Source of the DNA: JBHHYN01 sp046757565
GTDB lineage: Bacteria; Pseudomonadota; Gammaproteobacteria; Eutrophobiales; Eutrophobiaceae
Direction of reading: 5' to 3'
DNA length: 5,587 nucleotides
Assembly (NCBI GenBank): GCA_046757565.1
Contig: JBHHYN010000154.1
Coordinates: forward strand, 1-5,587
Part shown: positions 1-5,242 of the stretch, one piece after another
Numbering within the stretch: the stretch's first letter is position 1
Layout of the letters: each line of letters starts with the position of its first letter
Notes under the pieces: model-generated
What the model saw: the letters and a program-made list of their open reading frames with translations, nothing else
Databases searched by the model: none
What the model was told of the DNA's origin: nothing
Program-made: the position numbers and the translations under genes

Positions 1-9
1 GGGGGAAAT

Positions 10-46
10 GGGGCCGGAGTGATTAAAATTAAATCACTCCGGCCCC
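10..46 (-). terminator. Hairpin closing the pomA-pomB-pilZ operon
   Basis: A perfect 15-bp inverted repeat pairs bases 10-24 with 32-46 around a 7-base A/T loop, and the stem is GC-rich at its base. It lies at the end of the minus-strand stator operon, so a role as transcription terminator or 3'-end stabiliser is likely. The PilZ stop codon (34-36) is inside the ascending arm. The sequence after the stem on the minus strand is only ATTTCCCCC, a poor U-tract, so this is not a textbook intrinsic terminator. Neither strand has a long T-run next to the stem. Confidence 0.55.
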
Positions 47-627
47 TTAACTTCACGCTCGCCTCTCAGCTCCTGTGCTTGCCTTGAAAACACGTGATGG
101 ATGATTCGTTCGCGATCTTTTTCACTCATGGCCTCAAATTCAACGGCGATGGTATAGCCGGTTTGACCGGGTTCTTCATTTTTCCGGCAGGATACAACGC
201 GGGCATAGACGGGTATATAGTGGACTTCAGGGTAGGTGACCAGTTCAAGCCGCAGGGCTGCCCCATCCGGCAAGGGTGCTTCTGTCTCGAAGGCAACGCC
301 GTTTGCGCTTAGATTAACCTTGCATGCAGGGCTTAGGTTCTGCTCATCATCTTCGTCTGCATGAAAACCAGTCATACGCGCATGCAGGACAATCTTCTTG
401 TTGATCAAGGTAGCCAATTCAGCAATCAGGGGGTTATCCTTCGATAACTGATTGCTGATATCATCGAGGCGCGCGTCGATACAGTACAGGGCATTCCTTA
501 AGTCGGCCAGTTCAGTATAACCGAGTCGGGGTTTTTCGATTTCCCCCTTCGCATCAGACGGTCGCACTACCTTGTAGTTCAGGGAGATCATGTCATCGAT
601 TCGGTAAAATTGTCTGCGGTCTTTCAT
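34..627 (-). CDS. PilZ-domain protein, putative c-di-GMP receptor
   Basis: This is a 197-residue cytoplasmic protein with no signal peptide or membrane segment. The two PilZ signatures are both present: RxxxR at R5-R9 (context RRQFYR) and [D/N]xSxxG at N105-G110 (NLSANG), followed by beta-rich sequence to about residue 165. In PilZ proteins these motifs bind cyclic di-GMP. They normally lie some 20-30 residues apart; here about 95 residues separate them, and the insert (about 40-86) looks helical. That resembles the helical insertions of tetrameric PilZ proteins, but I cannot confirm the subfamily. It is not a YcgR, since no separate N-terminal YcgR domain is seen. The ATG at 625-627 is preferred because AGGTGA lies 5 bases upstream; a GTG at 634-636 would add three residues and destroy that spacing. 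The gene starts 5 bases after the pomB stop, so it is probably translationally coupled. A c-di-GMP input to the stator is inferred from this position. Confidence 0.9.
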   Translation of the reverse strand: MKDRRQFYRIDDMISLNYKVVRPSDAKGEIEKPRLGYTELADLRNALYCIDARLDDISNQLSKDNPLIAELATLINKKIVLHARMTGFHADEDDEQNLSPACKVNLSANGVAFETEAPLPDGAALRLELVTYPEVHYIPVYARVVSCRKNEEPGQTGYTIAVEFEAMSEKDRERIIHHVFSRQAQELRGEREVKGPE

Positions 628-632
628 AATAA

Positions 633-638
633 TCACCT
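633..638 (-). promoter_or_regulatory. Ribosome binding site of the PilZ gene
   Basis: AGGTGA on the minus strand ends 5 bases before the ATG at 625-627 and overlaps the pomB stop codon (633-635). It decides between that ATG and the upstream GTG (634-636), which lies inside the Shine-Dalgarno sequence itself. Confidence 0.7.
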
Positions 639-1952
639 GTCTGCCTGTTTTAGTTTCCGCATCTTCCGGGAGAAATCCCTTATCCTCGCCTCAATATTAT
701 TAATATTGACTTGTTGTTTCCCGGTCTCAGTGGGAAGTTCGTCCGTTTTTCCCCCGGCCGTTGGAACTTCTTCCCCCGGTGCTTCAGCCTTCGGCGTGGA
801 GGGTTCTGCATTCATGATAAGTGTCTCGACAGAGATTAAGGCATTGGGCCTGACTTCCGCCGAGATGTCAGCGGTTTTCTCCACATCGCTTTCGTTCTTT
901 TGGGAGGACTCTTTTTCAGTAATGATTTCAGGCGCCATATCTTCCGGCAACTTTAGTTGATTGTTCAGGGCCCGGGTGATCAGATTCTCTGCTGCCTGTT
1001 CTTTTGATTCATCCGGATTATTCCCCTGCACGATTGTTATCTCGACACGGCGGTTCAGCGCCCGGTTTTCCGGTGTGTCATTGGCGACCAATGGGTGTGC
1101 CTCTCCGTGGCCCTCTATCAGAAAACGCCTTTGATCAAGTGAATTCTCCTTCAGCAACTCGTGGACTACCGATACTGCGCGGGAAGCCGAAAGCTCCCAG
1201 TTTGAACGGAACCTTGTGGTATGGATCGGGATATTATCGGTATGCCCGGCAATGAGTATTTTTCCCCTTATGGTTGCCAAGGCATTACGCAGCTTCCCAA
1301 GAACGGGCAGGAAATCGGGCCTGAAAGTGGCTGAACCAGACGGAAAAGACCCTTTTTCCCTTATGCGGATCAGGATCTTTTTACCTTCTGTTTCGACTTC
1401 AACGATACCTTTTTTAATCTCTTCTTTCATGGCCTGCAGGAGTTTTCCCGCGTCCGCCAGGGTCTGCTTTTCCGGTTGCCCGCCCTGTTCCGTGTATTCG
1501 GCTTTATCCTTATCGTCGCCTTCGGCATCGGCGACATCTTTCTGTGATTCCGGATTATTATCGTTCGCGCTCCCGCCCTGCCCCTCTTCATAAATATCCT
1601 GCCCCTCCTTCGATTCCGTTTTGGTGTCGGTGAAATCCAGGGTCTGTTTGGTTTCGTCGATGGCATCCTGGCGAATGACTTTCAGTATTGTTGGACTGGG
1701 ACGGCCGGGAGTGAATTCACGAGCGACGATACTGGTCCCTTTCGGCATATCATAAACCTTGATTTCGCGTTGAACGCCGAATGCCTTTTCCATGGAGCCG
1801 GCAATCTGTTTGTATTTTGACAGGTCGAGTTCCGAAAACGAGAGTAATAACACAAAAAACGTCATCAGCAGTGACATCAGATCGGCAAAGGTAACGACCC
1901 AGGCAGGCGCACCTGCGGACTCGGCTGGCTTGTTCGACTGCCCATTACTCAT
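633..1952 (-). CDS. pomB: Flagellar stator protein MotB, PomB (sodium) type
   Basis: This is the B subunit of the flagellar stator. It anchors the ion channel to peptidoglycan and carries the ion-binding aspartate. A short cytoplasmic N-terminus precedes one membrane helix (about 17-38) containing TFADLMSLLM, with the essential Asp at residue 24, the same number as in Vibrio PomB. The plug-like segment SKYKQIAGSMEKAFGVQ (45-61) and the following KGTSIVAREF/PGRP stretch closely match PomB as I recall it. An acidic, low-complexity linker spans about 108-165. The OmpA/MotB peptidoglycan-binding domain follows at about 185-310, with HTDN (237-240), RSNWELS (249-255) and NRALNRRVEI (296-305). At 439 residues it is much longer than typical MotB/PomB (about 300-320). 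The excess is a tail (312-439) rich in Glu, Ser, Pro and Ala that ends in a basic stretch, predicted to be periplasmic. The ATG follows the pomA stop by 26 bases, with a GAG Shine-Dalgarno core at 1961-1963. Confidence 0.96.
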   Translation of the reverse strand: MSNGQSNKPAESAGAPAWVVTFADLMSLLMTFFVLLLSFSELDLSKYKQIAGSMEKAFGVQREIKVYDMPKGTSIVAREFTPGRPSPTILKVIRQDAIDETKQTLDFTDTKTESKEGQDIYEEGQGGSANDNNPESQKDVADAEGDDKDKAEYTEQGGQPEKQTLADAGKLLQAMKEEIKKGIVEVETEGKKILIRIREKGSFPSGSATFRPDFLPVLGKLRNALATIRGKILIAGHTDNIPIHTTRFRSNWELSASRAVSVVHELLKENSLDQRRFLIEGHGEAHPLVANDTPENRALNRRVEITIVQGNNPDESKEQAAENLITRALNNQLKLPEDMAPEIITEKESSQKNESDVEKTADISAEVRPNALISVETLIMNAEPSTPKAEAPGEEVPTAGGKTDELPTETGKQQVNINNIEARIRDFSRKMRKLKQADR

Positions 1953-1978
1953 GCCATTATCTCATTGATGAAATAACG

Positions 1979-2770
1979 TCAGGCAGCAACAGCCCCCTGC
2001 TCCGCCTTGTCATCCTCGCCACTAAAGTTCCTTTTTGACCCGGGCAGGTAGGTCAGCAGCATCCCCTCGATGACGCGCGGGTTGCGACCTTCCTGAATAC
2101 CGTTCACCCCGTCAATGATCATCGATTTGAGTAACTGCTCTTCACTGCTGCGCAGGCCGAGCTTTTCCGCAATGGGACTGGCAAATACATTGGCAATCAC
2201 CGCACCATAAAGTGTCGTTAACAGGGCGACAGCCATTGCCGGCCCAATGGATTTCGGATCATCCATGTTGGAGAGCATCTGCACGAGGCCAATCAAGGTG
2301 CCGATCATTCCCATTGCCGGGGCGACGTCGGCGATCGCCTTGAATATTTTCTGCCCCTGCTCATGCCGTTGTACGGTCAACTCCATTTCACTGGTCATCA
2401 TCTGCCGGACCACATCCGGTTCATGACCGTCGACCATCATCTGGATACCCATCTGGAAAAACGGGTTGCCGGTTTCTTTCTCTTCCAGCGCCAGCAGACC
2501 GCTTTTGCGTGCACTGCTTGCCATGTCAACAGTCATTTCTATTAATTCAAGCGGCGATTCGGGTTTATGGAAGAATGCCTTTAAGGCGATATTGACGGCG
2601 CCCATGAACTGGGCAATGCTGAATTGCACCAGCACGGCACCTACCGTACCGCCGACCACGACCATGATGCTGGGGATATTGAAAAAGGTGCCGGCACTGC
2701 CACCCATAAAAATCGATCCCAAGATGATAACGATGGCGGCGATCAGGCCAATCAGGGTTGCAAGATCCAC
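1979..2770 (-). CDS. pomA: Flagellar stator protein MotA, PomA (sodium) type
   Basis: This is the A subunit of the inner-membrane stator; with PomB it conducts ions and pushes on the rotor protein FliG. The 263 residues fit the family (Vibrio PomA is about 253). Four membrane helices are visible at about 3-21, 33-52, 147-168 and 178-199, with a large cytoplasmic loop between helices 2 and 3. The loop charges that contact FliG in PomA are present at identical positions: R88, K89, E96, E97 and E99. The helix 3 and 4 threonines near the ion site, T158 (AMGMIGT) and T186 (ALLTT), are kept, which together with PomB D24 argues for sodium coupling. Residue 31 is Asn where Vibrio PomA has Asp. The cytoplasmic tail from about 244 is short and acidic. 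The start is GTG, chosen because AAGGAG lies 6 bases upstream; it gives the conserved MDLATL N-terminus. It is the first gene of the operon, behind a FliA-type promoter. Confidence 0.97.
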   Translation of the reverse strand: MDLATLIGLIAAIVIILGSIFMGGSAGTFFNIPSIMVVVGGTVGAVLVQFSIAQFMGAVNIALKAFFHKPESPLELIEMTVDMASSARKSGLLALEEKETGNPFFQMGIQMMVDGHEPDVVRQMMTSEMELTVQRHEQGQKIFKAIADVAPAMGMIGTLIGLVQMLSNMDDPKSIGPAMAVALLTTLYGAVIANVFASPIAEKLGLRSSEEQLLKSMIIDGVNGIQEGRNPRVIEGMLLTYLPGSKRNFSGEDDKAEQGAVAA

Positions 2771-2776
2771 ATAATT

Positions 2777-2782
2777 CTCCTT
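2777..2782 (-). promoter_or_regulatory. Ribosome binding site of pomA
   Basis: AAGGAG on the minus strand lies 6 bases upstream of the GTG codon at 2768-2770. This strong site supports the GTG as the true start. An ATG overlapping the GTG by one base shift is out of frame. Confidence 0.85.
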
Positions 2783-2869
2783 AATTAAAATTCAGTTGCG
2801 CTTGACGGGGATAGCCTCGTGGCAACAGACACTAATCAATAAGTGACTTTTCTGTAAGCCACGTGTTTA

Positions 2870-2896
2870 ATATCGGAATGGCGGCAATAAACTTTA
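2870..2896 (-). promoter_or_regulatory. FliA (sigma-28) promoter of the stator operon
   Basis: Read on the minus strand, TAAAGTTT (2896-2889) is followed after exactly 11 bases by TCCGATAT (2877-2870). The enterobacterial FliA consensus is TAAAGTTT-N11-GCCGATAA, so the -35 element matches 8 of 8 and the -10 element 6 of 8 with ideal spacing. It points at pomA and leaves an untranslated leader of roughly 90 bases. This places the stator operon in the late (class 3) flagellar regulon, as for motAB in enterics. Confidence 0.85.
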
Positions 2897-2995
2897 CAGA
2901 TTTCTTTGATTTTTCATATTGTTGGATAAATTCCCGAAGGCTGATAATCGTGTTGGAGAGAGGCGCGGAAGAATCTATCAGACTGATGCTAAATC

Positions 2996-3016
2996 GATCT
3001 CACAGCTTGTGATATC
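2996..3016. repeat. 21-base imperfect inverted repeat upstream of cysG
   Basis: The sequence GATcTCACA-GCT-TGTGAtATC is symmetric over 21 bases with one mismatched pair (2999/3013). The inner arms TCACA/TGTGA pair perfectly around a 3-base centre. It ends one base before the GGGG that would serve as the weak cysG Shine-Dalgarno sequence. It could be an operator or an RNA hairpin affecting cysG initiation. The half-sites are in the opposite orientation to the CRP consensus TGTGA-N6-TCACA, so it is not a standard CRP site. Function is unproven. Confidence 0.45.
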
Positions 3017-3022
3017 GGGGTT

Positions 3023-4414
3023 ATGAGTGACTTCCTGCCCATCTTTTTTAATGTTGCCGGGCGGCCCTGCCTGGTGGTCGGCGGTGGGCAGGTGGCGGCC
3101 CGAAAGGTAAATCAACTGCTCAAGGCCCGTGCCGAAGTGCACGTACTGGCGCCAGACTTGTGTCCGGAACTCCGGGCATTACAGGAGCAAGGCGGGATAC
3201 AGCATCGGCCCGTGGCATTTAGCCATCAGGCACTGGATGACATTGTACTGGTCATTGCTGCAACAGACGACCGGACCATCAATGAACAGGTATCGCTACT
3301 CGCCCAACACCGCCATATACCGGTGAATGTCGTTGACAACCCGGAATTATGCAGTTTCATCATGCCCTCCGTGGTGCACAGGGAGCCGGTACAGGTGGCC
3401 ATTTCGACCGGAGGCGCCTCGCCGGTTCTGGCCCGCTTGTTGCGGGCCAGGCTGGAAACCATGATCCCGGCGGCCTATGGCCGTCTGGCCGGCCTCATGC
3501 AGGGATTCCGCTCCCGGGCCAAGCAGCGCTTCCCCGATGTACGCGCGCGGCGCAGGTTCTGGGAACAGGTCTTGCAGGGGCCCATTGCCGAGATGCTGTT
3601 TGCCGGGCAGGAACGGGCCGCGCAGCAGGCCCTGGAGCAACAACTCACTGGTAACGGTGGGCCACCGGAGATCACGGGAGAAGTCTATCTGGTTGGTGGC
3701 GGGCCGGGCGATCCGGATCTGCTTACCTTCCGGGCACTGCGGCTGATGCAGCAAGCAGATGTGGTGCTATATGATCGGTTGGTGGCGCCGGCAATTGTGG
3801 ATCTGGTGCGCAGGGATGCCAGGCGTATCTATGTAGGCAAGGAGCGTGATCAGCATGCATTACCCCAGGAAGCGATCAATCAGACACTGATCACGCTGGC
3901 AAAAGAGGGCAAGCGGGTATTGCGCCTCAAGGGCGGCGATCCCTTCATATTCGGCAGGGGCGGCGAAGAGATCGAAACCCTGGCGGCGGAAGGCGTCCCC
4001 TTCCAGGTCGTGCCGGGGATCACCGCTGCGGCAGGTTGCGCGTCCTATGCCGGTATTCCGCTGACCCATCGTGATTATGCCCACACATGCGTGTTCATCA
4101 CCGGTCACATGAAACAGGGGAAACTGGCCCTCAACTGGGACGCGCTGGTCCAGCCAGGCCAGACCCTTGCCGTGTATATGGGAGTAAAAGGGCTGGACCT
4201 CCTCGCTGATGAGCTGATGCACCACGGGATGCCGTGCGAGACAGCGGCAGCCATTATTCAGCAGGGGACTACCCCGGAGCAGCGTGTGTATATCGGTACG
4301 CTGGGCAGCATGGTTGATGTCATCAAGGCAAACGAAATAAAACCACCGTCAATGGTCATTGTCGGGGAGGTAGTGAAATTGCATGAGAAATTGGCGTGGT
4401 ACGAACCGGTATAA
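3023..4414 (+). CDS. cysG: Siroheme synthase CysG (trifunctional)
   Basis: This cytoplasmic enzyme makes siroheme, the cofactor of assimilatory sulfite and nitrite reductases. Its C-terminal half methylates uroporphyrinogen III twice with S-adenosylmethionine to precorrin-2; its N-terminal half oxidises precorrin-2 with NAD to sirohydrochlorin and inserts iron. The 463 residues match the fused enzyme (E. coli 457). The N-terminal part has the NAD-binding loop VGGGQVAARK (19-28), the catalytic Asp at 105 (VVDNP; D104 in E. coli) and SFIMPS (111-116). The methyltransferase part begins near 219 with LVGGGPGDPDLLTF (223-236). It continues with VLYDRLV (248-254), the long conserved RLKGGDPFIFGRGGEE block (301-316), VVPGITAA (329-336), GIPLTHRDYA (344-353) and YMG (385-387). 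Thr129 stands where Salmonella CysG carries phosphoserine 128. The ATG gives the expected N-terminus, though its Shine-Dalgarno sequence (GGGG, 2 bases away) is poor. The gene stands alone, divergent from the stator operon and convergent with the next cluster. Confidence 0.98.
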   Translation: MSDFLPIFFNVAGRPCLVVGGGQVAARKVNQLLKARAEVHVLAPDLCPELRALQEQGGIQHRPVAFSHQALDDIVLVIAATDDRTINEQVSLLAQHRHIPVNVVDNPELCSFIMPSVVHREPVQVAISTGGASPVLARLLRARLETMIPAAYGRLAGLMQGFRSRAKQRFPDVRARRRFWEQVLQGPIAEMLFAGQERAAQQALEQQLTGNGGPPEITGEVYLVGGGPGDPDLLTFRALRLMQQADVVLYDRLVAPAIVDLVRRDARRIYVGKERDQHALPQEAINQTLITLAKEGKRVLRLKGGDPFIFGRGGEEIETLAAEGVPFQVVPGITAAAGCASYAGIPLTHRDYAHTCVFITGHMKQGKLALNWDALVQPGQTLAVYMGVKGLDLLADELMHHGMPCETAAAIIQQGTTPEQRVYIGTLGSMVDVIKANEIKPPSMVIVGEVVKLHEKLAWYEPV

Positions 4415-4428
4415 CGCGCCGGAACCGG

Positions 4429-4824
4429 TCAGGCGTATAACGGGCCCTCTTTTTTCCGTTCATCAAATACCTCTTTTGCCGCATACAGGCCGTTCAGCGC
4501 TGCGGGAAAACCGGCGTATACTGCCATCTGGATCATGATTTCGATTATTTCCTGCTCGGTGCAACCGACGTTTAACGCACCGTGAACATGGGCTTTAAGC
4601 TGGGGGCGTGCATGACCCATGGCTGTCAATGCCGCTATGGTAGCAATCTGCCTGATCTTCACATCCAGGCCCGGGCGGCTGTAGATATCGCCGAAAGGGA
4701 ACTCAATGAGTAATTCAGCAAAATCCGGGGAGATTGCTTTTAACTCCTGAATGACCTTTTTCCCCGGTTCGCCATGTATCGCTGTTAATTTGTCCCATCC
4801 GGTTTTATATCTGTCATTTTTCAT
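4429..4824 (-). CDS. Carboxymuconolactone decarboxylase-family protein
   Basis: This 131-residue soluble protein belongs to the CMD/AhpD-like superfamily. The core at about 48-121 has the family pattern: YSRPGLDVKIRQIATIAALTAMG, then QLKAHVHGALNVGCTEQEIIE, then AVYAGFPAALNGLYAAKEVF, read as consecutive helices. It resembles 4-carboxymuconolactone decarboxylase (PcaC) more than AhpD, because the AhpD catalytic CxxC is missing and the only cysteine is C88. No beta-ketoadipate pathway gene is nearby, so the substrate cannot be named; many such stand-alone proteins are uncharacterised. The ATG is preceded by AAGGAA with about 9 bases of spacing and lies 12 bases after the msrB stop. Co-transcription with msrB hints at a redox or stress role, which is inference only. 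Its end faces the cysG end with 14 bases between. Confidence 0.9.
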   Translation of the reverse strand: MKNDRYKTGWDKLTAIHGEPGKKVIQELKAISPDFAELLIEFPFGDIYSRPGLDVKIRQIATIAALTAMGHARPQLKAHVHGALNVGCTEQEIIEIMIQMAVYAGFPAALNGLYAAKEVFDERKKEGPLYA

Positions 4825-4836
4825 TGATCGAGTTCC

Positions 4837-5241
4837 TTACACCTTCATTTTTTCCAGTTTCAATGCCACAGAGTTGATACAGTAACGCAGTCCGGTGGGA
4901 TTGGGACCATCGTTGAACACATGACCGAGATGGGCGTCGCAGCTGCTGCACAGAACCTCGGTACGCCGCATCCCGTAGCTGCTGTCCTCCAGGGTGCTAA
5001 CCGCACCATTATCGATCGGCTGATAAAAGCTGGGCCAGCCGGTACCGGAGTCAAACTTACTGTCCGAACTGAATAATTCGTTACCACAGCAGACACAACG
5101 GTAGGCGCCGGGGTCCTTACAGGCATAATATTCACCGGTAAATGCTTGTTCGGTGCCTTTCTCTCGGCAGACCTCAAACTGTTCCCGGGTGAGTTGTTCG
5201 CGCCACTCATCCTCTGTTTTGGTTACGTGCCTTTCTGCCAT
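4837..5241 (-). CDS. msrB: Peptide-methionine (R)-S-oxide reductase MsrB
   Basis: MsrB repairs oxidised protein by reducing the R epimer of methionine sulfoxide. The 134 residues from the preferred ATG are a complete single-domain MsrB without a signal peptide, so it is probably cytoplasmic. Zinc ligands are two CxxC pairs, C49/C52 (CVCC) and C98/C101 (CSSC). The signature FDSGTGWPSF is at 63-72, HLGHVF at 104-109, and the catalytic cysteine is C121 in RYCINS. The usual recycling cysteine of the GCGWPSF type is Thr67 here, so recycling must use another cysteine (C24, C41 and C51 are candidates) or direct reduction. ATG at 5239-5241 is chosen because GGTGA lies 5 bases upstream; an in-frame TTG at 5251-5253 would add four residues that match nothing in the family. 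The upstream gene's TGA ends one base before the ATG, so translation is probably coupled. Confidence 0.97.
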   Translation of the reverse strand: MAERHVTKTEDEWREQLTREQFEVCREKGTEQAFTGEYYACKDPGAYRCVCCGNELFSSDSKFDSGTGWPSFYQPIDNGAVSTLEDSSYGMRRTEVLCSSCDAHLGHVFNDGPNPTGLRYCINSVALKLEKMKV

Positions 5242-5242
5242 G

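Noticed and set aside
610..960. Plus-strand 116-codon open frame opposite pomB
   Set aside because: It is antisense to a well-supported coding region, is Ser/Phe-rich as expected for the complement of Lys/Glu codons, and has no recognisable domain.
2893..2922. TTTACA followed by TATTGT as a sigma-70 promoter for cysG
   Set aside because: The -10 match is only 4 of 6 with 18-base spacing, and the -35 overlaps the much better FliA element on the other strand.
3000..3012. TCACA-GCT-TGTGA as a CRP or FNR site
   Set aside because: Half-sites are in reversed order and the spacer is 3 rather than 6 bases, so it does not fit the CRP consensus or the FNR TTGAT-N4-ATCAA pattern.
3347..3754. Minus-strand 135-codon open frame inside cysG
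   Set aside because: It lies wholly within the conserved cysG gene and shows no family motif; GC-rich third positions create such shadow frames.
4403..4442. Short direct repeats GAACCGGT (4403, 4422) and GTATAACG (4409, 4435) between the convergent genes
   Set aside because: Only 8 bases each with unequal spacing; not enough to suggest an attachment site or mobile element.
4415..4455. Possible terminator for cysG: GC-rich bases, GGGCCC and a T6 run at 4450-4455
   Set aside because: The only stem (CGCC 4417-4420 with GGCG 4432-4435) is 4 bp and about 14 bases from the T-run, and most of this stretch codes for the C-terminus of the opposing gene.
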